Positions 11,620 through 24,239 of a stretch of DNA of 64,000 bases are shown piece by piece; position 1 is the first letter of the stretch; each line of letters opens with the position of its first letter. The notes below the pieces were generated by a model. That model worked only from the letters and a program-made list of their open reading frames with translations, did not search any database and had not been told where the DNA came from. The stretch spans positions 115,503,065 through 115,567,064 of the forward strand of contig OX578142.1 of assembly GCA_951213105.1 (NCBI GenBank), in the 5' to 3' direction. This stretch comes from Amaurobius ferox. Taxonomy: Eukaryota > Arthropoda > Arachnida > Araneae > Amaurobiidae. The position numbers were made by a program, and so were the translations under genes.

Positions 11620-14279
11620 TTTTTTATATAAATTGATGCTGGTCTTTCAGGATACAAATTTTCCCATTAAACCATATTGTTAATGAATTGCTTTTTAAAA
11701 AAATTAGTGCATTTGTGCTCTAAATTGAAATTTCGATTAAATTCAATTTTATTTGTGAACATGTTTAAATCAATGTAAACATATATGTTTCTCCGTAAGA
11801 CAGGGATAATGCAAATGAAGAAAAATTTTCATGTTATTTGTTCAGATTATAGAGTTAACTTCGGAAAACTACAGAATAACCCAAAATCACATTTTGCTAT
11901 ACAGAATGATGTCGGAAGTGAAAATGGATCACATTTTCTCAACAATTCAACGGCTTTAAACGTCTTCTAACTTTGTTTAAAGCAGGAAAAAATTACGTAT
12001 TTTGAACGCCAGTATAAAGACTAAAACTGACCACCTCTAAACTTTTACTTTTAAGCCATTTCCAATCTGAGATTCGCAAACACTCAACAAGCTTCATGAC
12101 GCTCCTCCAAAATCTGATGATAGGTTCTGTATAGTAAACTTTCACTATATAATAAACTAATTCCTCTTCACAATGCATGGGCTTGAAAATCTACAGGCAT
12201 ACCACTGGCGTATTTGGGATCAAAAACTAGGCTATCGCACCTCCAACCATAACCTCTAATAGAAAAACGCTGATTTTAAAAAAAAATGCAGCAGTAACAT
12301 TTTAAAGTCTTCAAGTAATAGAAAATAATTGTTCATTATTTTTCTAAGGTGGTTTAGTGGATATAATAGATCCATGGTACACTATTGATGTTACTGGTGA
12401 CCAAAAATTAAGAGTAGTTTAGAAAGATGACAAAATCACATAATTAAGGCTTGAATTAAATCAGAAGTGCAATAATGCATGTATCTCCCAAAGTCAAATT
12501 TCTACCAGAGAAAGCAAAGAGCGTCGTATAGCCATGTAACTAACTAATGCCACCCCCAGCCATTAAACCACCTCTGATACGTTTATCTGGAGTTCTTTGA
12601 CCACTTTTAAATTATTTTCAGATAAACATATGAAACTTAATTTATCCAATGAAGAACAGTGTTTCATTGATTAACATCTCAAATTTTATGCTTTTACAAC
12701 ACAATAACCTGTTCTAAAATAAGATGTAAGTTTAATGCAAATTGGAGCTTGCTTTGCTAATTGTTAATGCAGCTTCCTGAATATTGGTTGTTCTGCTTTG
12801 TAACTAGCTGCAGCAGACCCAAAACAAGTGCTGTCCTTGAAATCATCGAATTAATTATCGCATTTAGTGCTTCTAAACGACCGTCGGTAGTCATTGTAAT
12901 ACATGAAAAACATTTATGATTCTCCCTGCAAATATTTTCTGTCTTCCAAAACCTTTTCCGTAGTCTTGGCACTATGATTTGGTCTATTCCCCAGGTAAAC
13001 ATGCATGGATTCTTAAACCAGGGATCCTTAACTGGTCCCACCTCTCCCGGGGAGGCAACTCTTAAAAAGCGTACTATAACAGTTCGCTTCTTATTGGATT
13101 AAAGATACAGAAAGATATATGTGATATAACGTTTACATTTAGGGAAGAAGTTAATGACATTACATTAAAAAAAATTCCAAATTGTTTATCCAGCTCTTTT
13201 TATATCTTCCAAAACAATGATCGTAACTCGTAAGAATGTGATCTCTATAACACCATGACATTGCAGTGACTATGTTTTATAGTGCATATATTACCGAACG
13301 TAAACATCGCAAAAGTGGTAAAAATGTTGCTCTTCAACATGATGTTTTATGAAATGTTTAGTTTATAACAATATTACAGCAAAAGTAACAAATAAAGAAA
13401 TAAAAGTGAATAAAAATAGTGAATAAATAGTGAATAAAAGCACAGAAATATATCAAAATGCTTTCATTTAGCAAAACTTATCAGAAAAATTATTATTTAA
13501 ATTGTTTTCCTTTTTAGGACCATGCTTTCAAAGGAAGCATATATCCACTAATCGATCATTAATTTACTCTAATGTTATTGTAATACTGTGTTATGATTAA
13601 ATTATTACGTCCAATTGTGAAGTTGAAAATGTATCACGATGTGACGTTACAAAAATCTTCCTAAACGGTCATTTATTCTTCATTGTAACATGGATGTCAC
13701 ACTCCTACGTAGATATTGCGTATGTTACGGAACGTAATTCCAATATTCTGTATGGAACTCTTAAAGCAAAATATATATAGTATATGCATTTAGAGCTACT
13801 TTGTCCTAAAATTTTGAGTGTACAATCAACATAGAACAATGTCAATTGAAAAGCTGAAGTTGGTGAAAAGTTAAATATAAAGACATCCACTTGTGAAAAT
13901 TTAATGTAGATGATGCATTATTCCAAATCTAATAATATTTTTGGTTTAACCTAAAGACTCAAAGAACATGAATAACGTGAAATTTATCTAACAAAAATGA
14001 CAAAAATATATTTGATAAAATTTATAGTTAAGAAATGCTACCCCCTAAAAATTTCATAATTTATAGCCTAATAGTAATTTGCGGGCGTCATAAAATACTA
14101 ATCAAATTCACATATCATCTTAACGTGGAAAGCTCAGTTCCTAGCTAATAATATACACAATAATTGAGACATATTGCATTCAGATCCGCCCTCCAACAGT
14201 TTTAAAGAGGTGGTCTTTATCCTTTCCATCAAACAAGATGAATATCGTGCTACGCGAGGCGCAGTGATACAATTATCCA
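11620..14279. other. No recognised gene
   Basis: AT-rich sequence without a recognised gene or repeat family. A minus-strand open frame at 12757-13041 (94 codons) has fairly protein-like composition but no motif I know, and I do not call it a gene. Confidence 0.45.
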
Positions 14280-14990
14280 GCCGTACAATGTCGTGCTCAT
14301 CCTTTTCCTTTCAAGCCACACCAGTGACCCAGAATAGAGCGACGGCTTGAATAGTCAGCGAACACCCATGAGGCAGATTCTGAATGGGTTGCATCAACAG
14401 CCACGCAGTCGTGAATTCCATCCCAGCCTTCCTTTGATTCTCTGCCGCGGGAAAAAATTGATGCCAGGAATTGCAATGCCACCACCAGTGCCAGCATGGC
14501 GTCACGATCCAAGTCTACGACTACATACTGGAACCGCTAGTGCAAAAAAGTGTCCGTGCCCAGTGCGAGGCCAAACACACTCATCCATACACACAAGACG
14601 TTTGACCGCTTTCAGACAGGTGGTTAATAGTTCCATAGCCCAGATAATTACTAAGGAGGAGAAAATGTCTCTATTATGGCCTCTCAACCCCCCAATTTCT
14701 CGTTCTTGATTACCGTGGAGTGCGTGTTCGTCGTTTCAATTTGGGCTCCGGCGTTGTTGCGTGAGCCCCTTCAACGGCTCCGAGTTGCATCCAGTATATT
14801 TTTTTCGCAAGGATGCACTAACATACCAAAACGGTGGGGAGGGCCGGCAACGCATTTGCGTACACGGAAACAGTGGCGTCCCACCTTGACTTGGGATGAT
14901 GATTCTATTCAACGAAGCCGTCACCGCGAGGATGGATATCTTAATAAACCTGTACATCACCCGAGCGTACACTGAGAGGCAAGCAGGGGA
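14280..14990. other. CpG-rich block of unknown origin
   Basis: About 700 bp markedly richer in G+C and CpG than everything around it. Overlapping medium-length frames are open on both strands (for example 14347-14709 plus, 14297-14512 minus, 14676-14975 plus), as expected when TAA and TAG are rare. None shows a known domain. It could be a host promoter or first exon, a decayed retrocopy, or a fragment of a GC-rich element. I see no poly(A) tract or target duplication that would settle it. Confidence 0.4.
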
Positions 14991-15860
14991 GGGGTTTCCA
15001 CACTGATGATTCGAAGAATCATGAAATAGAGCTGCATAAACAGATAATTTGTTTCTTTTTTCTTACAAAAATTCAAGGAGTATCCCCCTTCCTTTCATTT
15101 GAGTCAGCTACAGCTTTTCTATGCGGTTTACTCCACAATTAGGAAACTGCACCTAAATAAAGATGGCACGTGATAAAATGATTCATGAGTTTGTTCTCAC
15201 ACGAACTTCAATAATACGCCCAAAGGAATAAACACTCGTTTGTTTCTTTTTATCTTATGCTCTCACCTTAGATAATTAAGGGCCAAATTAATAAAAGCAA
15301 AATGGATGAAAAGATGTGTGGCATAGATTATAGAACTATTTTGAAAGTACAATAAATCAAATTCTATGATTATCAACCCTCGTTTTTCAAAATTAAAATT
15401 TGAGCAGAATATTACTTCTATTTCTCTATTAAAAATATATTACGGATTGTACAACAGTAAAGTCTATGTGAAAGATGAAAATATAGATTTGCTGTTTTAG
15501 ATGCTATCATCAGAGCATCATTCTATCAAATCGTTTCAGGCGCATGCCTAGAACCTCCCGTCTAATTTTTGTATATAAATTCTCAGAATAACTCAAAGCT
15601 GTTAAAAACAAATTAATTAATCAATAATACATGAATCAATGTATCAATACTAAACGAATTCGATTAAATTAAGCATTGAATATAATAGAACAAATGTGGT
15701 ATTCAGTGTTTTCAGAACTTTTTATTTTTTTCCCATTTGTCATTAGTTTTAAATGTTTAATATGACTTACATAATGAGGCTTTATTTTAATAGAATCAGG
15801 TTAAAATATATAACGATATCATAAATAGGATATTTAATTTCAGCATAATTTGTAAGAAAC
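14991..15860. other. No recognised gene
   Basis: AT-rich sequence with no recognised feature. Confidence 0.5.
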
Positions 15861-15948
15861 CTTGCTACCCAACCAGGAAGCGAACCACGGATCTTCGTAC
15901 TGGCTGGTCGACCGTTGTGCTATTGGGATGAAATTGCAAGCTCCTATC
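15861..15948 (-). repeat. tRNA-like SINE head (diverged)
   Basis: On the minus strand a box B-like GGTTCGCTTCC is preceded by a diverged tRNA-like segment. The same ~85-bp arrangement recurs at 16231-16324, and both carry the shared string GAAATTGCAAGCTC next to the box A side. They appear to be two remnants of one SINE family. Confidence 0.5.
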
Positions 15949-16230
15949 GTCGAAGTTGAATCTGTATTCTCCACCCTCTAATGTCAGATTGACGTACAAC
16001 TGACAACCCAACTGACCACCTCCTATATTTACCCCAAGTTAACCTACTGTTGCCATTTTTATTCTCCAGGTTAACTTTCTTCGTGGTCGTTGAATTCCCG
16101 ATTTGAAATTGGTGCTTAATATGCCAGAGTACTCTTAACCCGTGTTAATTGTATTAGGATCAATTACAGACCTCTGACATCATTGCACTAACTAGCAGGG
16201 TTAATTTGTTCGGCCGCGATTGCATAAAAC

Positions 16231-16324
16231 CTAGCTGCTCCAACCGGGGCTCGAACTGCGGATCTTCATACCAGTCAGCCAAAGCTCTGCTGTTGAGATA
16301 TTGGGACGAAATTGCAAGCTCTTG
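16231..16324 (-). repeat. tRNA-like SINE head
   Basis: On the minus strand a tRNA-like segment reads TATCTCAACAGCAGAGC (box A region) and GTTCGAGCCCC (box B). The acceptor ends are not convincingly complementary and the copy sits in a repeat context, so I call it a SINE head and not a tRNA gene. It pairs with the related remnant at 15861-15948. Confidence 0.55.
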
Positions 16325-16417
16325 AAGTGGACTCTGCAAAGTCTATACTCATCAGTACAACAATTTTAAAGAGTGCCTGATTGAAGTCATAGACTACAAA
16401 AAACAAGAAAATGTTCT

Positions 16418-16610
16418 TCACTATAAATTATAGAAGTCTATACTATAAATTATAGAAGTCTATACTATAAATTATAAAAGTCTATACTATAAACTATAAA
16501 AATCTACACTATAAATTATAAAAGTCTATACTGTAAATTATAGAAGTCTCTAAATTATAGAAGTCTATGCTATAAGTTATAGAAGTCTGTACTATAAATT
16601 ATAAAATGCA
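16418..16610. repeat. 22-bp minisatellite
   Basis: About eight tandem copies of a unit close to TATAAATTATAGAAGTCTATAC, with single-base changes between copies. Confidence 0.85.
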
Positions 16611-17174
16611 ATATTTATATTCATAACTTACTTAATGTCTCTGCGTTTAAGAGTCTAATTTTATGACAACTGACAATTCATTCACGACTGCGATGAATTT
16701 CGACATTTTTATTCAATATATATTAAAAGTAAAATATATTTATTTGTATGTTTGTGTTTGTTTCGCATACAAATTTTGACGGACTTTTTCTCAAATCTAG
16801 TATGATCATTCTCTACTACGCTGAGGGTAACCCCGTCCATGTTTCGAGTTTCAATAGTGGTTGCCGAGATAGTGGCATTCAATAGTGGTTTCGAGTTTCA
16901 ATAGTGGTTTCGAGTTTTAAGAGTGGTTCAACCAGTGGTTGCCGAGATATGAATCAAAAACGAAAATTTAATCCTTTCATAGATTAATTATTCAGATGAT
17001 TATTTTCTGAAACTTTATTTGGAGAAAATTGTATCATTTTGTTTCGTAACGAAATTAAATGTGTTTATTCGGCAGACAATTTTTATTTTATTTATACGAT
17101 TTAAATAATAAAGAAATTGATATAAAAACAAATTATGAACGGTATTTTATTTTCGATTGGGTTGTATTAGTACC

Positions 17175-17465
17175 GTAAAAAACATCCGATAATGGACTAT
17201 TGTTAGTTCAAATAGTCCTTAACTGATGTTGAAACTATCTGATATGATAAGTAATTAGTTTATTACTTTTATGTATTGACGTCTAGGAAGTAATGATGAA
17301 AACTCAAATGAAGGCTTTCTGTATGTAGAAACGGACAACAATTTCGACAGTCATATTTGTACTATGAAATAACCATGTTTACTCTTCATGAACGCCCATA
17401 ACAATCAAAAATGTGATTTGTGTACTAAAAATCCAAGAATTAATGAAAGTAGTAAGTGATCAATC
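17175..17465 (+). repeat. Direct repeat D (left copy)
   Basis: This ~290-bp segment is repeated in the same orientation at 18910-19220. Shared stretches include CAAATAGTCCTT, GAAATAACCATG and CTACTAAAAATC. It contains a small hairpin (GGACTATT against AATAGTCC). The pair flanks one Helentron-like copy. Ends and coding content are not those of an LTR retrotransposon I can recognise. Confidence 0.6.
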
Positions 17466-17557
17466 AGATCGTGGGATATAAGATTACGAAAATTATTGAT
17501 ATTTTCATTAGCTTAAGTTATCATTATTTTAGAAAAGCGTTTTCAAATTCATATATT

Positions 17558-18468
17558 ACTTTCTTTATATACATAATGTATAAGGAAAGCATTGTGACGG
17601 GGTCGAAAATTCGAATTCGAGTTTTCGACGGGAGAGCACGTTTCAAGCATCCCTGATCACGAATCAAACATATTTGAGGTGATGGCTGTGTGTGTATCAG
17701 TGAGTCTGTGGAGACGATATCTCACGAACAAATAGAGCGATTCGAATGAAATTTGGTACAAAAATCACAATCCGTAAATACAGGAAGCTTATTGTTTTTA
17801 AACGTAATCGAATATTCAGCACCCCCTAAATTTATTTTCGAGTGAAATTTTGAAAAAAATCATCAAAACCTTTAATAAAGTTACGCAAATAACCATTTCT
17901 TATGTAATTTTTCCTTAGAAAACGATTGACATAAACTTTAGAACGCTAGCACGAACCGTTCTCGAGATAGTGCACATTTTTTAAATAAATTTATCAAGAA
18001 ATCCCATAAATTAAAAAAAATAGATTAACTGTTGAGAAACATGTTCACTTTTCATATGTAATATCATGCGATAAATTTGGCGACATCATTTTCGTGGATC
18101 TAGCTTGTTCTATTCATGAGAAAAGATACTTTGAGTAATACTTTTGTATTTAAACGCCAATAGTTATTTTTGTGCTATAAGAATAACTTATTTCTCCGTT
18201 CATAACGCTTGACGAAATTTTGGCGCCGAATTTGGCGGAATGTCGCCAACTTAGCGACTTTTTTAATGTTGCCAAATTAACGAAAATCTCGCCAAATGGA
18301 TAAAAATGGCACTAAATCAATGAAAATGACGACTAATTGACGAAAATTCAATATCTTGAAAAGAATATAAGTATCTACTATAAGAATAAGCTATTTTTTT
18401 GCTGTAAAAGTAGTAAATTCATTGCATTATATAAGGAAAGTCACGTGTTGTCCACATCAGATTTTTTT
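17558..18468 (+). mobile_element. Helentron-like element H, copy 1
   Basis: Member of a ~0.9-kb family seen seven times in this window. The 5' end begins ACTTTCTTTATATAC and folds on the following TATAAGGAAAG. The 3' end has ATATAAGGAAAGTCACGTG, a short hairpin and a T run. The microsatellite core is almost absent in this copy. No coding capacity. See copy 4 for the evidence on insertion mode. Confidence 0.75.
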
Positions 18469-18909
18469 CTATTGTGTTTTACCGATTAATAAAATAGGAT
18501 TAAAATTAATTTTATTATTTTCATATTGGCTTGATTTGACCAAGCTTCAAGATCTATCTGCCTGTGAAGATTTCGTAAAGCAAGAGCAAAAATTCTCATT
18601 GTTATTTTAGAGGAATTAAACAAACAATTTAATAGAGTTTTATCAAAAACAATATCATTTAAAAGAAACTACTAGAATTTGAATATAATTTTAATAGTGG
18701 GAAACGCCGTGTATATCTATCTATCTGCTTGTTCTTTATAAAAGAAAGTAACCTAGTTTTCCTAAAAGCATCCGATCATAAACATCCCATTGAACTCCAA
18801 CAACATTTCAATCACATACTTGTTTATACGTATAATTCACATATTTATAATCTATTTCATTTATATATTAAACTGTTTACTCTTGTAATGCTGATCTAGA
18901 TGTAGAAAA

Positions 18910-19220
18910 AAAAGATCCCGATTTAGACTATTGTTATTTCAAATAGTCCTTCACTGATGTTAAAAAATTCTGCTATGGTAATAAATTATTTTACTACTAT
19001 TTTTCGTATTAACGTCCAGTGAGTAATGATGAAAATTCAAACAAAGGCTTTATATGGTTAGAGACAACGATTTCAACAGTTAAATTTGCACAATGAAATA
19101 ACCATGATTAGCCATTATAAGAGCCTATAACAATCAAATGTGTGATTTGTCTACTAAAAATCAAAGAGCTTAATTAATGAACCCTTTTCATTAAATGATG
19201 AGTAATAAGTGATCAGATTC
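18910..19220 (+). repeat. Direct repeat D (right copy)
   Basis: Diverged direct repeat of 17175-17465 with several small indels. Confidence 0.6.
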
Positions 19221-19399
19221 CTTGATAAACATTAGAAGTTGTTGAAAATTCAATGATCCTTATTTTATTCGAGGAAATATCTATAACAAGAAATTTATGA
19301 AAGAGCCTTCATGTGGTGGTAAATTATGTGTACACTTCATTTTTGAAGGCACTATTAAGCTATTTTATTCGCTTTCGCTCAGTTGTTTCGCACAGTCAT

Positions 19400-20300
19400 A
19401 ACAACTTTCGGAAAAACAGATGTTTTCCAGAACCAGAAATGGAAATCCTAAGTGAGTCCCCCGCACCCGCTCTGGATAAATGCTAAACCCATATTAGTCA
19501 TCATCTTAGCTATATCTCTGGCCAATCCTGAGAAATAGATGTTTCAAAGAAATGTGTTGTACCGGAAGGGGGTAAAGCTGAAGTGAACATTTTTAGTAAA
19601 CATCTAGCTCCTCCGGAATTTAATGCTGCATTTTTATAAGTCAACATTTAAGATACATATGCAGCCAATCTTGAGATATAGATTTTTCACGAAAAGTGTT
19701 TGAAATGAAAGTGGAAAAGCACAGGATGTGAAAATCCTTAATAAATCTCCATTTTCCTCCGAATTTTCATGCTGAATCCATATCAGTCATTATCTAAGCT
19801 ATGACTATAGCAGATTCCAAGAATTAGATGTTTCAAAGAAATTGTAACGTTTTAAATTGGAAGTGACATTACCAAAACCGAAAAAGGAGATCTTTAGTGA
19901 GTCTTTTACCCCCCCCCCCCCCATGAAATTTGCTGAATCCATATCAGTCACTATCTAAACTCCATCTATAGCCAACAATGATGTTTGAATGAACATTTTT
20001 GAAATTCCTTATTCGACTACTTCACCCCCTTTAGAATTTTATGCTATATCCACAGCAGTTCTCAAATAGGCCCTATATATAGCCAATTTTGAAAAATAGA
20101 TGTTTCAAGCAAAATAAAAAATTTTGAACCAGAAATGAAACGATAACCGAAAGTGGAAATCATTATTGAACACCGGCCCCATTTTCCTCTAGAATTTAAT
20201 GCTGAATCCACACCCGTCATCATCTGAGCTCTGTCCAAAGCAGGTCCTGGAAAGACAATGTTTCGAGGAAATATTTTTCGTAAAAATAATAATATGGTGA
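19400..20300 (-). repeat. Diverged tandem repeat V, inverted block
   Basis: About seven ~130-bp units of the V repeat described at 8085-8765, here on the minus strand; for example GATGTTTCAAAGAAAT and AATGCTGAATCCATATCAGT recur. A run of C at about 19910-19922 lies inside. Confidence 0.65.
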
Positions 20301-21240
20301 AATACTTGCCACCAAAATGTAAAATTAGAAAAATACATATTACATTAAGTGCATTACACATACAGTGTTAGAGTATTTTAACATTTAGATCTTTGGCTGT
20401 ATATATGGAAGATGAATATTCTCAAACACTCCTGTCAGTTAGATACAGCACTCTTCCAATTCTACATATATTGGTTGCAAAAATAACAGTTGCAAAATGT
20501 GTCACAGGATGGAAAATTGTATAAAGGAAAAATAAAAACAGCCATTAAAAATAAATATATATATAACACGCAAAAACAGAGCAAACGTGACAAACGCCGA
20601 AGGATATCAATTAACATGGGAACATAAAAAAGATGACCGGCAGAAATAAAAATGCATAACAGAAACAAACATAATAAAAAAAACAAGTAGAACAGCAACA
20701 AAAAATTAGATCAGATAAAAAGAAAGTAATTAGATTATCCTTACACAGAAACGTTTAAAAATCTCTTACCCATTCTATTCAATTTTGACATGTTCGCAGA
20801 AATATTCTTTATTAAAATTATGCCTGGTCAAAACAGCAAATGCGCATAAATGAAACCACATTTTAAAGATATATACCCCTCCATGTCGCAGTTATTTAAA
20901 TATGTTTCCAAATTTTAAAAAAAATCCCCTCTGTATAAAACATGAAATGAAAAACTAAATGAATGTTTAAATTCAGAAATTATTTATTTGCTTTTAATCC
21001 CACAAAAGTTGCTGATATTTTTAAAAAGTTGAATTGGGTTCTATGCTTCAAAGAGTTAAGTAAGCAAATATGAGATAATTCCAACTGAAAAGAGTGGGTT
21101 TTGAAGAAGTAGTATTTGAATATGCTGCAATATATATTGAAGAACTTCACTATATTCTGCTTTTGGTTTCTTCAAAACGTTAATCCATAAATAGCGAATC
21201 ACACTATATGAATCAAGTAACATTTAAAATTTATTTCAGA
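20301..21240. other. No recognised gene
   Basis: AT-rich sequence; a minus-strand open frame at 20462-20701 is hydrophobic low-complexity translation of A-rich DNA and is not supported as a gene. Confidence 0.5.
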
Positions 21241-22362
21241 CTAGCAGTATACCCGTTCTTCGTAGGAAATGTAGAATATAAAGAAACTTAAAATTCACAA
21301 TCATGAGCAAATTCCTATAGTATACTAAATGACATTGTTGATCAAACATTCCATTAAAATTTTTAATTTAATGCTCCTAAAAAGACGTTTAAGAATCTCT
21401 GTTCTCGCTATACAAAATTCTCTTCACGGGTAGACCTGAGAAATGAAACATCCTGGTCCCGTTTTTAAACAAATTTACAAAAAATATGAAATTGAATCTA
21501 TATAAGCAAAATAAAAGCGCCAAAATTCTATGGGAAGAAAAACCCGTACTTCTTATATTCGCGTATATTATTCGTGTATTAGTAGAAGATCATACGTACT
21601 GCAATATATGAGTTTCAAAAATCGTTGCCTGAATAAAACAGATGACGTAATAAATTGAAAATCTCAATAATCCCCATAATCTTTAAACTAGAAGGCCGTA
21701 TTTGATTTAATATATGCCAAAATATATGCCAAAATATATACCAAAATGTATGCCAATGTTTGTCAATATACCTATAGATTGAAGATATGCCCGCAGATTG
21801 AAGATTCTCGTAGATTAGAAGGTATACCCGTACATTTGTAGAATTTGTGCACCCGTACTACAATATATGAATTTCAACAATTTTTGCCACAACAAAGCAG
21901 ATGACGTAATAACTTGAAAATATCAATAATCCACTAATCAATAATCTCTGAAAATATCAATAATGATAATATTTAAATCTGAAAACCGTAATTGATATAG
22001 TCCATTCAAAAATGCACTATCCATGAAATTCATTTTATATGCATATCTTTATTATTTAAATTGGAAAAGATTTAATAAAAATCATCTGCTGCATAAACAC
22101 ATCGGATTTAAATCTGTTTCTAAGCAAAATGATATAATTGGCTTCAAATAAACTATCGTCTGCATAATGTTATGTCTATGGAAGGTTCAACTGTGCGATT
22201 TTAACGTATATCTAGATAACCCCCGGTCCTAAAAACTCGAAACATGGACTAAATTTTAAATGGGGCTATTCCAAGGCTACTCACAAAATTTCATTAAATT
22301 CGGTTCAGCTATTCTCCCGTGATGATGAGACAAACATACAAACAGACAGATTTTCAATTTTT
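21241..22362 (-). mobile_element. Non-autonomous Helitron (copy 2), interrupted
   Basis: It starts at CTAG (21241-21244) and is alignable with copy 1 (10038-11619), for example CCCGTTCTTCGTA near this end and GTGATGATGAGACAAAC near the other. The terminal palindrome is degenerate here. At 22362 the sequence passes directly into two Helentron-like copies; the few bases after them (TTTATATGTAT, about 24230-24240) may be the displaced terminus. Confidence 0.6.
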
Positions 22363-22498
22363 ACTTTCCTTATATACATAATGTATAAGGAAAGTATTGT
22401 GACGGGGTCGAAAATTCGAATTCGAGTTTTCGACGGGAGAGCACGTTTCAAGCATCCCTGATCACGAATCAAACATTTTTGAAGTGATGTCTGTGTGT

Positions 22499-22551
<53 letters not shown>

Positions 22552-23285
22552 TGTGTGTGTGTGAAAGTATGTGTGTGTGTGTGTGTGTCAGTGAGTCTGT
22601 GGAGACGATAACTGACGAACGAATAGACCGATTTGAACCAAATTTGGTACAAAAATCACAATCCGTAAACACTGGAAGCCTATTGTTTTTATACGTGATC
22701 GAATGGTCAGAACTCCCCTAAATTTTCGAACGAAATTTTGAAAAAATCGCCAAAAAATCAAAACCGCTAATAAAGTTACGCAAATAGACATTTCTTATGT
22801 AATTTTTCATTAGAAAACGATTGGCATAAATTTTAGAACGCTAACATGAACCGTTCTCGAGATATTGTGCATTTTTCAAAAAAACTACAAAAAAGTCACA
22901 TAAAAAAAAATTCCTATTGAGAAACATGTTCACTTTTCATATGTAATACCATGCGATAAATTGAGTGACAACATTCTCGTGGATCTAGCTCGTTCCATTC
23001 ATGAAAAAATATATTTTGAGTAATACTTTTGTATTTGAACGCCAATAGTCATTTATCTGCTGTAAGAATAACTTTTTTCTTAGTGCATAACGCTTGGCGA
23101 GATTTTGGCGACGAATTTGGCGGAATGTCGCCAACTTGGCGACTTTTTTTAAATGTTTCCAAATTAACGAAAATCTCGCCAAATGGATAAAAATCACGCT
23201 GAATCAATGAAAATTACGACTAATTGTCGAAAATTCAATATTTTGGAAATAATATTAGTATCTACTATAAGAAAAACCTATTTTT
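22363..23285 (+). mobile_element. Helentron-like element H, copy 2
   Basis: Full 5' end with the ACTTTCCTTATATAC / TATAAGGAAAGT foldback, a long (GT)n core at about 22494-22590, and the internal GGCGA-rich stems. It stops about 80 bp short of the usual 3' end, exactly where copy 3 begins, giving a head-to-tail pair. Confidence 0.8.
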
Positions 23286-24232
23286 ACTTTCCTTATATAC
23301 ATAATGCATAAGGAATGTATTGTGACGGGGTCGAAAATTCGAATTCGTGTTTTCGACGGGAGAAGACGTTTCAAGCATATCTGATCACAAATCAAATATT
23401 TTTGAGGTGATGTCTGTGTGTGTGTGTGTGAAAGTATGTGTGTGTGCGTGTGTGTGTGTGTCAGTGAGTCTGTGGAGACGATAACTGACGAACGAATGGA
23501 CCGATTCGAACCAAATTTGGTACAAAAATCACATTCCATAAACACTGGAAGCTTATTGCTTTTATGCGCAATCGAAAGTTCAGAATCCCCTAAATTTTCG
23601 AATGAAATTTTGAAAAAATCGTCGAAAGATCAAAACCACTAATAAAGTTACGGAAATAGACATTTCTTAGGTAATTTTTCATTAGAAAACGATTGACATA
23701 AATTTTAGAACGCTAACATGAACCGTTCTCGAGATATTGTACATTTTTTTAAAAAAATACCAAAAAGTCATATAAAATAAAAAACAAATACTTCCTATTG
23801 AGAAACCTGTTCACTTTTCATATGTAATACGATGCGATAAATTGGGTGACATCATTCTCGTGGATCTAGCTCGTTCCATTCATGAAAAAATATACTTTGA
23901 GTAATACTTTTGTATTTGAACGCCAATAGTCATTTCTCTGCTGTAAGAATAACTTATTTCTTAGTGCATAACGCTTGGCGAGTTTTTGGCGACGAATTTG
24001 GCGGAATGCCAACTTAGCGACTTTTTGAAATGTTGCCAAATTAACGAAAATCTCGCCAAATGGATAAAAATGACGCTAAATCAATGAAAATGACGACTAA
24101 TTATCGAAAATTCAATATCATGGAAAGAATATTAGTATCAACTATAAGAAAAACCTATTTTTTTACTGTAAATGTAGTAAATTCATTACATTATATAAGG
24201 AAAGTCATGTGTTGCCCACATCAGATTTTTTT
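23286..24232 (+). mobile_element. Helentron-like element H, copy 3
   Basis: Complete copy joined head-to-tail to copy 2. It has a shorter GT core (about 23414-23460) and an intact 3' end with TATAAGGAAAGTCATGTG, the ATGTG/CACAT hairpin, CAG and a T run. Confidence 0.8.
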
Positions 24233-24239
24233 ATATGTA

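Noticed and set aside
12757..13041. 94-codon minus frame with fairly protein-like composition
   Set aside because: No domain, no splice or polyadenylation context that I could support.
14347..14709. 120-codon frame in the CpG-rich block
   Set aside because: Several frames on both strands are open at once because stops are rare in GC-rich DNA; no domain was recognised.
16418..16610. CRISPR-like regular repeat
   Set aside because: Units are contiguous without unique spacers; it is a minisatellite. The same holds for the 18-, 23- and 32-bp tandem repeats.
22305..22721. Frames coding Thr-His or Cys-Val repeats in the H family
   Set aside because: They are translations of the GT microsatellite core of a non-coding element and recur in every copy.
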